From assembly GCA_023055505.1 (NCBI GenBank), contig JALIRH010000110.1:682001-746000 (forward strand): 64,000 nucleotides of DNA, given 5' to 3'. Under the pieces are notes generated by a model, which worked only from the letters and a program-made list of their open reading frames with translations, had not been told where the DNA came from and searched no databases. Numbering within the stretch: position 1 is the stretch's first letter; every line of letters begins with the position of its first letter. A program made the translations under genes and the position numbers. The DNA is from Callipepla californica brunnescens (Eukaryota; Chordata; Aves; Galliformes; Odontophoridae). Positions 55,810 through 64,000 of the stretch are shown here, in pieces.

Positions 55810-57226
55810 GTCTCTTCATTTTCATAGGTCGAGTAACATCGGTAATAACCTCTCTTTCATCTTCTACTCTATCAGGACTTATTGCCCTCCTAGGTGTTGG
55901 TGACCGTAATCTTGTGGGGTGTCTCAGCCCTCCTAATGGAAAGTCTGAAGTTTTAAACAACCTCTCTGGACCTATTTTCTCCTCTTCTCTTGCAGCGTCT
56001 GTTTCCTCTGCTTTGTCCTCTTCCCTTTCAGAGTCTGCTTCTTCTACTCTCAGCTCCTCCTCTTTCTTCTCTGTTAAGGGCGTCAAGACTTTTTTCATTT
56101 TCCGCCCTCTTACAGGGGCAACTGACATCAATTCTGGTGTCACCTGTGGTTGATCATATTGGTTAGAATTAATGATCATCTTCTCTAGCTCGGCTCGAAG
56201 TCCGTCTCGCTCAGCTGTGACGAAATTTAGTTCACCTTGGAGCCTGACTTGTTGAGCCCGAACATGGATTAGTTCATTCTGGAAACGGAGTAATGTAAAT
56301 TGATAGGCATCTTGCTCAGTTTGGAGGGAGTCTCGCTCAGATTGGAGGGCATCTAATTCAGATTGGAGGGCATCTTGTTGAGACTGAGGGCTATTGAGTT
56401 TGGATTGGAGGGCATCTCGCTCAGACTGGAGAGCATCCATGTTGGATTGGAGAGCATCATGTTGAGACTGGAAGGTGTCTCTCTCGGTCTGGAGGGTGTC
56501 TCTCTCGGTCTGGAGGGTCTGATTGTCAGCTAAAAGACTGTCTTTCTCAATTTGGAGACTGTCCCTTTCGGCTCGGAGACTCTCTCGCTCTATTTCAAAA
56601 ACTCTAAGCCTCTCTGGAATGGTATTGAATAAGGCCCGGTAAGCATAAGCCAGACCCCAAATAATTTGGGCCTCCTCAGATCTGTCTGAGCCATAACATC
56701 CCTGTCTCAAATATCTGCTTAGGTTCTCAGGATCTTGCAGGTGTTCAGGAGAAAAGTCCCATGACACCGGTGATGACCACTTCTCTAAAGTCTCTCCTAA
56801 GTCCCTCCAAACTCCCTGCCAGTCACTGTTCTCTGGCTCTGGGGAAGGCTTTCTCAAAATATTATAACTATAGATACCGATAAAGAGTACATTTAGGGAG
56901 ACTGACACCACAGTCATTACAAGCATTGGATGAGCATTCAGAAAATGCTTAATAAATTCAAAGGAGAGGCCAGGAGCCGGTTTAAAAATCATGAGTTCCG
57001 TAGAATTAACAACTCCACCTGGGGTTGCTCCCTCCGGAACTGAGTGCCACATCATATACAAAAGCCAGGTAGGTATTTCCATCAGTGTTTTTAGTTTATC
57101 ATATACAGACCAAGCTACATAGATCAGACTGGCAAACTTAATTAAGTCCCAGTATATTCTGAGCATTACAAGGGAAGAAACCACGAAATGCAGCCCCTTT
57201 AAGAGCAGTTTAAAAAGCGAGAGCAT
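55778..57226 (-). CDS. ENS-1: ENS-1/ERNI-like coiled-coil protein (Gag N-terminal type)
   Basis: 482 codons, intact, ATG at 57226-57224 about 190 bp after the primer-binding site. Residues 5-43 hold one or two hydrophobic segments and 99-121 a further clear membrane helix. Residues 136-200 (QGVWRDLGETLEKW onward) align with the N-terminal Gag domain of proviruses A and B. Residues 203-350 form a long coiled coil built from heptads such as LQSERDA, encoded by 21-bp DNA repeats. Residues 388-418 are very acidic. The C-terminus is basic and RSPTPRR-like. Length and coiled coil fit the chicken ENS-1/ERNI proteins (about 490 residues), which are known from embryonic stem cells and early epiblast, where ERNI is reported to act through its coiled coil on chromatin regulators. 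The family match is from memory of architecture, not from an alignment. The frame ends where the capsid-like Gag starts in another frame. Confidence 0.65.
   Translation of the reverse strand: MLSLFKLLLKGLHFVVSSLVMLRIYWDLIKFASLIYVAWSVYDKLKTLMEIPTWLLYMMWHSVPEGATPGGVVNSTELMIFKPAPGLSFEFIKHFLNAHPMLVMTVVSVSLNVLFIGIYSYNILRKPSPEPENSDWQGVWRDLGETLEKWSSPVSWDFSPEHLQDPENLSRYLRQGCYGSDRSEEAQIIWGLAYAYRALFNTIPERLRVFEIERESLRAERDSLQIEKDSLLADNQTLQTERDTLQTERDTFQSQHDALQSNMDALQSERDALQSKLNSPQSQQDALQSELDALQSERDSLQTEQDAYQFTLLRFQNELIHVRAQQVRLQGELNFVTAERDGLRAELEKMIINSNQYDQPQVTPELMSVAPVRGRKMKKVLTPLTEKKEEELRVEEADSEREEDKAEETDAAREEEKIGPERLFKTSDFPLGGLRHPTRLRSPTPRRAISPDRVEDEREVITDVTRPMKMKRLEKRLYTPRK
56320..56600 (-). repeat. 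21-bp coding minisatellite encoding heptads
   Basis: On the plus strand the pattern TTGGAGGGCATCT plus 8 further bases recurs about every 21 bp with substitutions. Each copy adds one heptad (LQSERDA-type) to the coiled coil, so expansion keeps both the frame and the heptad register. Confidence 0.85.
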
Positions 57227-57418
57227 TTTTTTTTTCTTTACTGAAACGAGCTAGCAGCACCCAAAAAAGTTTACAAATATCCCAGAACAACTGGTAGTAC
57301 GCCCAGACTTCAAGGTCGTGTTATGCCATACAGTACCTGCAGTACAGATAAGCTTGCTAGCAAGAGACAGAGATTCACTCTAGGAGTATGTCTCTGCCCG
57401 GCTAAGGCAGCTCGTCTT
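57227..57418 (-). other. Leader of provirus C
   Basis: About 190 bp between the primer-binding site and the ATG of the ENS-like ORF. An A-run (AAAGAAAAAAAAAA on the minus strand) sits just before the ATG. A packaging signal is expected here in retroviruses but cannot be recognised by eye. Confidence 0.6.
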
Positions 57419-57436
57419 GCCCCACGTTGGGCGCCA
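57419..57436 (-). other. Primer-binding site, tRNA-Lys type
   Basis: The minus strand reads TGGCGCCCAACGTGGGGC, which from memory is identical to the tRNA-Lys1,2 primer-binding site used by simian D-type and foamy viruses. It lies four bases after the LTR end. Confidence 0.88.
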
Positions 57437-57440
57437 AAAA

Positions 57441-58007
57441 TGTCAACGGTTTACCGGGCTGGATCGGCCCGGTTCCGTGACGATTGGTGCGGGGGACCCA
57501 CGGACCCACACCCCAGGAAAGGGGAAGGGAAAAGGGAAAAGGGAGATGGGCCTAGAAACAAAACAGCGGCAACGATCTGAGGAGGAAAGCTAATTTATTA
57601 AATAAGATATCAGAAAGCAAAATAACAGAATATAATACAATATAATTGAAATTGAGGCTAATGAATCAAATAAAATGAGCAAGAGAGAGTGTCCGATAAA
57701 CCGAAGGCCTTACGCTAACGCTGAAGGCGATATGGCAGCGAGCACCCACTGCTGAGTCGATCCCGAAGGAAAAAAGAGTGTCCCGTGACCGCTGAGGGTT
57801 TTATCTGTTCCCTCTGAGTGGAAAACACGTAAAAATACAAAGCATCACAAAGTCCTCTGGGGAATGTAGTTCTTCTTCTCTTCTGAGACAGGTATACCTG
57901 GAATTATCAATGATCTATGGAGCTGGAGTATTAGCTCTTTAACTCTTAATGCAATACATGATGATATGATGTGGAATACCAGTACCAAAAATCATATAGC
58001 CATGACA
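57441..58007 (-). repeat. 5' LTR of provirus C, complete
   Basis: 567 bp bounded by the perfect inverted ends TGTCA...TGACA. AATAAA lies at 57594-57599 (as TTTATT on the plus strand), about 155 bp before the 3' end of the LTR, marking the R/U5 side. ENS-family LTRs are reported to drive expression in avian pluripotent cells, but I cannot identify specific factor sites by eye. The outer flank is satellite. Confidence 0.9.
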
Positions 58008-61000
58008 CCCAGCCTTGCCCTGACTTTCCTTGCCTTGCCCTGCCAAGCCCTGCCCAGCCCAGCCTTGCCCTGACTTGCCTTGCCTTGCCCTGCCCGGCTG
58101 TGCCCTGCCCTGCTTTGCCCTGCCTTCCCCTACCCTGCCGTGTATTCCTTGCCTTGCCCTGCCCTGATCTGCCCTGCCCCGCCCTGCCCTGCCTTGCTTT
58201 GCTCTGCCTTCCCCTTGACCTGCCCTGCCTTGCCTTCCCCAGCCCTGCCCTATTTTCCCCTGCCCTGCCCTGTCTTCCTTGCCTTGCCCTGCTTTACCAT
58301 GCTTTGCCTTCTCCTAACCTGCCCTGACCTGCCTTATTCTGCCCTACCTTGCTCTGACCTGCCCTGACCTGCCTTTCCTTGCCTTACCTCGCCTTGCCCT
58401 GCCCTGCCCTATCGTGACTTCCCCTGCCCTGCCTTGTCTTCCTTACCTTGCCTGCCCCACCCTGACCTGCCTTGCTCAGACCCGCCCTGCCTTGTCTTCC
58501 TTGCCTTGCCCTGCCCTGCCTATCCTTGCCGTGCCCTACCTTGTTCTGCCTTACCTTGCCCTGCCAAGCCCCGACTTGCCCTGCCCTGCTTTGCCATTCC
58601 TTACCTTGCCCTGCCCTTCCGTTCCCTGCCTTCCCTTACCCTGCCGTGCCCTGCCCTGTTCTGCCCTGCCTTGCCCTGCACTATCATTGCCTTGCCCTGC
58701 TTGGCCCTGCCTGGCCCTGCTCCGCCCTGTACTACCCTGCCCCACCCTGTCCTGCCTTGCCCTGCCTTCCCTGCTCCGACCTGCCCTGCCCTGCACTGCA
58801 TTGCCTTGCCTTGCCTTACATTGCCCTTCCCTGCCCTGCCCTGCCTTAACTTCCCTTGCCCTGCCTTCCCTTGCCCTGCCCTGCCTTACCTTGCCCTGCC
58901 CTGCCCTGCGCTGTTCTGCCCTGCCTTGCACTGCCTTGCCCTGTGGTCCCTTGCCCTGCCCTGCCCTGCCGTCCCTTGCCCTGCCCTGCCCTGCCTTGCT
59001 TTGCCCTGCCGTCCTTTGCTCTGCCTTGCCCTGCGCTGTTCTGCCCTGCCTTGCCCTGCCTTACCCTGCCGTCCCTTGCCCTGCCCTGCCTTCCCTTGCC
59101 CTGTCCTGCCCTGCCGTCCCTTGCCCTGCCCTGCTCTGCCTTGCTCTGCCCTGCTTTGCATTCCTTACCATGCTTTACTTTGCCCTGCCTTCCCTTCCCC
59201 TGCCCTGCCCTGCCTAGCCCTGCCTTTCCTTGCCTTGCCCTGCCTTGTTCTGCCTTACCTTGCCCTGCCAAGCTCCGCCTTACCCTGCACTGCCATGCCT
59301 TGCCTTCCCTTGCCCTGCCCTGCCTAGCCTTCCCTTGCCCTGCTTTCCCTTGCCCTGCCCTGGCCTGTCGTCCCTTGCCCATCCCTGCTCTGACTGACCT
59401 GGCCTTGCCCTGCCTTACCTTGCCTTGCCCTGCCTTACCTTGCCCTGCCCTGCGCTGTTCTTGCCTGCCTTGCACTGCCTTGCCCTGCCGTCCCTTGCCC
59501 TGCCCTGCCCTGCCTTGCCCTGCCTTGCCTTCACTTGCCCTGCCCTGCCGTCCCTTACCCTGCCCTGCCTTCCCTGCTTAGACCTGCCTTGTCCTGCCCT
59601 GCCCTGTTCTGCCCTGCCTTGCCCTGCACTATGTTTGCTGTGCCCGGCTTGGCCCTGCCTGTCCCAGCCCCATGCTGCACTACCCTGCCCCACCCTGTCC
59701 TGCCTTGCCCTGCCTTCTCTGCTCCGACCTGCCTTCCCCTGCGCTGCCCTGCATTGCCCTGCCTTACATTGCCCTGCCCTGCTTCCCTAGCCTTGCCCTG
59801 CCCAACCTTCTTTGCCATGCCTTACCACGCCCTGCCCTGCCTTAACTTGCCCTGCCGTGCCCTGCACAGTTCTGCCCTGCCTTACCTTGCACTGCCGTGC
59901 CCTGCGCTGATCTGCCCTGCCTTGCCCTGCCCTGCTTTGCCATGCCTTGCCTTGCCCTTCCCTGCCATGCCTATCGTTGCCTTGCCCTGCCTTTCCTTGC
60001 CGTGCCCTGGCTTACCTTGCCCTGCCAAGCCATGCACTGTTCTTGCCTGCCTTGCACTGCCTTGCCCTGCCCTGCCCTGCCCTGCTTAGCATGACTTGCC
60101 CTGCCCTGCCCTGCCCTGTCCTGCCCTGCCTAGCCCTGCCCTGCTTTGCATACCTTACCTTGCTCTGCCCTGTCCTGCCCTGCTTTCCCTTGCCTTGTTT
60201 CTCCCTGTTCTGCCCTGCCTGGCCCTGCTCTGCCCTGTACCAACCTGCCCCACTTTGTCCTGCCTTGCCCTGCCTTCCCTGCTCCGCCCTGCCCTGCCCT
60301 GCACTGCATTGCCTTGCCCTGCCAAGCCCTGCCCAGCCCAGCGTTACCCTGATGTTCCTTGCCTTGCCCTGCCAAGCCCTCTTCAGGCCTGCCTTGCCAT
60401 GACTTTCCTTGCCTTGCCCTGCCTGGCGCTGCCCTGCCCTGCTTTGCCCTGCCTTCCCCTACCCTGCCGTGTTTTCTTTGCCTTGCCCTGCCCTGATCTG
60501 CCCTGCCCCGCCCTGCCCTGCCTTGCTTTGCTCTGCCTTCCCCTTGACCTGCCCTGCCCTATTTTCCCCTGCCCTGTCCTATTTTCCCCTGCCCTGCCCT
60601 GTCTTTTTTGCCTTGACCTGCCCTGCCCTGCCTTCCCTAGCCCTAACCTGCCCTGACCTGCCTTTCCCTGCCGAACCTTGCTCTGACCTGCCTTCCCTGT
60701 CTTTCCTTGCCTTACCTTGCCTTGCCCTGCCCTGCCCTGCCCTATCGTGACTTCCCCTGCCCTGCCTTGTCTTCCTTACCTTGCCTGCCCCACCCTGACC
60801 TGCCTTGCTCAGACCTGCCCTGCCTTTTCTTCCCTGCCTTGCCCTTTCCTGCCTATCCTTGCCTTTCCCTGCCTTGTTCTGCATTACCTTGCTCTGCCAA
60901 GCCCCGCCTTACCCTGCCCTGCCCTGCCTTACCATGCCGTGCCCTGCCTTAACTTGCCCTGCTTTGCCTTACCTTGCCCTGCCCTGTCCTGCGCTTTTCT

Positions 61001-64000
61001 GCCTGTTTTACCTTGCCCTGCCGTGCCCTGCGCTGTTCTGCCCTGCCTTGCCCTGCCGTCCCTTGCCCTGCCGTGCCACGCCGTGCCCCGCCCTGCTTTG
61101 CCATGCCTTGCCTTGCCCTTCCCTGCCATGCCTATCGTTGCCTTGCCCTGCCTTACCTGGCCCTGCCCTGACTTACCTTGCCTTGCCCTGCCATACACTG
61201 CTCTTGCCTGCCTTGCACTGCCTTACCCTGGCATCCCTTGCCCTGCCCTGCCCTGCCTTGCCCTGCCCTGCCTTCACTTGCCCTGCCCGGCCTTGCTGTC
61301 CCTTTCCCTGCCCTGCTGTCCCTTACCCTGCCCTGCCCTGCCCTGCCTTGCCCTGCCCTGCTTTGCATGCCTTACCTTGCCCTGCCCAGTTCTGCCCTGC
61401 CTGGCCCTGCCTTGCCCTGTAGTACCCTGCCCCACCCTGTCCTGCCTTGCACTGCCTTCCCTGCTCAGCCCTGCCCTGCACTGCACTGCATTGCCTTGCC
61501 CAGCCAAGCCCTGCCCAGCCCAGCCTTGCCCTGCCAAGCCCTCTTCAGGCCAGCCTTGCCCTGACTTTCCTTGCCTTTCCATGCCCGGTGCGGCCCTGCC
61601 CTGCTTTGCCCTGCCTTCCCCTACCCTGCCGTGTATTCCTTGCCTTGCCCTGCCCTGATCTGCCCTGCCCCGCCCTGCCCTGTATTGCTTTGCTCTGCCT
61701 TCCCCTTGACCTGCTGTGCCTTGCCTTCCCCTGCCCTGATCTGCCCTGCCCCGCCCTGCCCTGTATTGCTTTGCTCTGCCTTCCCCTTGACCTGCCGTGC
61801 CTTGCCTTCACCTGCCCTGCCCTATTTTCCCCTGTCCTGCCCTATCCTGACTTTCCCTGCCCTGCCTTGTCTTCCTTACCTTGCCTACCCCACCCTGACC
61901 TGCCTTGCTCTGACCTGTCCTGCCTTGCCTGCACTGCCTTACCTTGCCCTGCCCTGCCTTGCCTACCCTTGCCCTGCCCTGCCTTTTCTTGTCCTGCCCA
62001 ACCTTGCTTTGTCTTCCTTGCCTTGCCCTGCTTTTCATGCCTTCCCATGCCCTGCCCTGCCCTGCCTTGTCCTTCACTATTTTTGCCTTGCCCTGCTCGG
62101 CCCTGCCTGGCCATGCCTTGCCCTGCACTTTCTTTGCCTTGCCTTGCTTGTCCCTTCCTTGCCCTACCCCGCCCTGTACTACCCTGCCCCACCCTGTCCT
62201 GCCTTGCCCTGACTTCCCTGCTCCGCCCTGCCCTGCCCTGCCCTGCATTGCCTCGCCTTGCCCTGCCAAGCCCTGCCCAGCCCAGCCTTGCCCTGACGTT
62301 CCTTGCCTTGCCTTGCCAAGCCCTGCCCAGCCCAGCCTTGCCCTGACTTTCCTTGCCTTGCCCTGCCCGGCGCTGCCCTGCCCTGCTTTGCCCTGCCTTC
62401 CCCTACCCTGCCGTGTATTCCTTGCCTTGCCCTGCCCTGATCTGCCCTGCCCCGCCCTGCCCTGCCTTGCTTTGCTCTGCCTTCCCCTGCCCTGATCTGC
62501 CCTGCCCCGCCCTGCCCTGCGTTGCTTTGCTCTGCCTTCCCCTTGACCTGCCCTGCCTTGCCTTCCCCTGCCCTGCCCTATCTTCCTTGCCTTGACCTGC
62601 CCTGCCCCGCCTTCCCTAGTCCTAACCTGCCCTGACCTGCCTTTCCCTGCCCTACCTTGCTCTGACCCGCCTTCCCTGCCTTTCCTTGCCTTACCTTGCC
62701 TTGCCCTGCCCTGCCCTATCGTGACTTCCCCTGCCCTGCCTTGTCTTCCTTACCTTGCCTGCCCCACCCTGACTTGCCTTGCTCTGACCCGCCCTGCCTT
62801 TTCTTCCCTGCCTTGCCCTGCCCTGTCTATCCTTGCTTTTCCCTGCCTTGTTCTGCCTTACCTTGCCCTGCCAAGCCCCACCTTACCCTGCCCTGCCCTG
62901 CCTTGCCTTCCCTTGCCCTGCCCTGCTTTCCCTTGCCCTGCCCTGCCGTTCCTTGCCCTGCCCTGCCATGCTCTGCCCTGCCTTGTCCTGCCCGAACCTG
63001 GTCTGCCTTGCCCTGCCCTGCATTGCACACATTGCCCTGCCCTGCTTTGCCATGCCTTACCTTGCCCTGCCGTTCCCTGCACTGCCTTCCCTTGCCCTGC
63101 CCTGCCCTACCCTGTTCTGCTCTGCCTTGCTTTGCCTTGCCCTGAACTACCTTTGCCTTGCCCTGTTTGGCCCTGCTTGACCCTGCCCCGCGTTGCACTA
63201 CCCTCCCCCACCCTGTCCTGCTTTGCCCTGCGTTCCCTGCTCCAACCTGCCCTACCCTGCACTGCCCTGCATTGCCCTGCATTATTTTACCCTGCCCTGC
63301 CCTGCCTTCCCTAGCCCTGCCCTTCTCCACCCTGCTTTGCCATGCCTTGACATGCTTTGCCCTGCCCTGCCTTCCATGCCCTGCTCTGCCCTGACCTGCC
63401 TTCCCTTGCCCTGCCCTGCCCTGCCTTCCCTTGCCCTGCCCAGATCTGCCTTGCCCTGCCCTGCTTTGCATGCCTTACCTTGTCCGGCCATACCCTGCCT
63501 TCCCTTGCCCTGCCCTGCCTTCCCTTGCCCTGCCCTGCCTTGTCCTTCACTATTTTTGCCTTGCCCTGCTCGGCCCTGCCTGGCCATGCCTTGCCCTGCA
63601 CTTTCTTTGCCTTGCCTTGCTTGGCCCTGCCTTGCCCTGCACCGCCGTGTTCTACCCTGCCCCACCCTGTCCTGCCTTGCCCTGCCTTCCCTGCTCCACC
63701 CTGCCCTGCACTGCACTGCATTGCCTTGCCTTGCCCTGCCAAGCCCTGCCCAGCCCAGCCTTGCCCTGACTTTCCTGGCCTTGCCCTGCCCGGCTGTGCC
63801 CTGCCCTGCTTTGCCCTCACTTCCCCTACCCTGCCGTGTATTCCTTGCCTTGCCCTGCCTTGATCTGCCCTGCCCATCCCTGCCCTGCCTTGCTTTGCTC
63901 TGCCTTCCCCTGCCCTGCCCTATTTTCCCCTGCCCTGCGTTCCTTTCCTTGCCCTGCTGCACCCTGCTTTGCCATCCCCTAACCTGCCCTGACCTACCTT
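58008..64000. repeat. Pentanucleotide satellite, block 6 (continues past window end)
   Basis: About 6 kb of mostly diverged pentamers starting CCCAGCCTTGCCCTGAC. Modules familiar from the other blocks recur: CACTATCTTTGCCTTGCCC, GTACTACCCTGCCCCACC, and CTGCCGTGTATTCC with a following GATCTGCCCTGCCCCGCC. The last occurs at about 58.13, 60.46, 61.63, 62.41 and 63.83 kb, suggesting 1-2 kb higher-order spacing. The array does not end within the window. Long frames here (for example 60717-61658) are repeat artefacts. Confidence 0.95.

Larger units (their letters stand above)
51483..58007 (-). mobile_element. ENS-1/ERNI-like (Soprano-type) provirus C, defective
   Basis: Minus-strand element embedded in satellite. 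From its 5' end: complete LTR, tRNA-Lys primer-binding site, long coiled-coil ORF, capsid-like Gag ORF, protease, reverse transcriptase, RNase H, integrase, polypurine tract, partial 3' LTR. There is no env: only about 165 bp lies between integrase and the polypurine tract. The coiled-coil first ORF is the hallmark of the galliform ENS-1/ERNI (Soprano) family, as I recall it. RT carries an internal deletion and integrase a nonsense codon. The outer part of the 3' LTR has been replaced by satellite. Confidence 0.8.

Noticed and set aside
10699..64000. Telomere-type or known avian macrosatellite repeat
   Set aside because: The unit is not TTAGGG, nor the 41-bp or W-specific families I can recall. 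I could not match it to a named satellite without a search.

Overview
The window looks like bird genomic DNA, most likely from a galliform such as chicken. The evidence is a reverse-oriented CR1 fragment at about 3.1 kb, ERVL-type proviruses, and a minus-strand provirus whose first ORF has the architecture of the galliform ENS-1/ERNI (Soprano) family. Species and chromosome are inferences. I see no intact host protein-coding gene, no tRNA or rRNA gene and no CRISPR array.

Layout. Positions 1-5612 are ordinary low-copy DNA with old repeat debris: a possible LTR relic, the 3' tail of a class I retrovirus-like element, CR1 and a few simple repeats. Positions 5613-10698 are ERVL-like provirus A on the plus strand, heavily broken. 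Positions 10699-41576 are about 31 kb of satellite built from 5-bp steps (TGCCC, TGCCT, TCCCT and variants), interrupted three times by the same 342-bp LTR-like island. Positions 41577-47591 are provirus B, the same family as A and more complete, with both LTRs. Satellite resumes at 47592-51482. Positions 51483-58007 are minus-strand provirus C (ENS-1/ERNI-like), with a truncated 3' LTR. Satellite then runs from 58008 to the window end.

The satellite explains almost all long open frames here. The pentamers contain no stop codon, and 5 and 3 share no factor, so every frame on both strands reads as a repeating pentapeptide. These frames are not genes. The array is strongly strand-asymmetric: its minus strand is dense in GGG runs spaced by two bases, a G-quadruplex pattern. 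It grew by nested duplications: tandem units offset by 730, 876, 944, 1351 and 1877 bp, and segmental copies offset by 5730, 10247 and 10999 bp. The large copies carried the 342-bp island with them.

Proviruses A and B appear to descend from one insertion copied together with its downstream satellite, not from two insertions. Their 3' LTRs resemble each other, their 5' LTRs resemble each other, and the satellite after both 3' LTRs matches. Neither has env. Provirus C keeps one long intact frame, a 482-residue protein with hydrophobic N-terminal segments and a long coiled coil encoded by 21-bp repeats. Its reverse transcriptase and integrase are disabled. The Gag-like proteins of A/B and C are recognisably related, and their polypurine tracts share a core, so all three belong to the same broad ERVL-like lineage.
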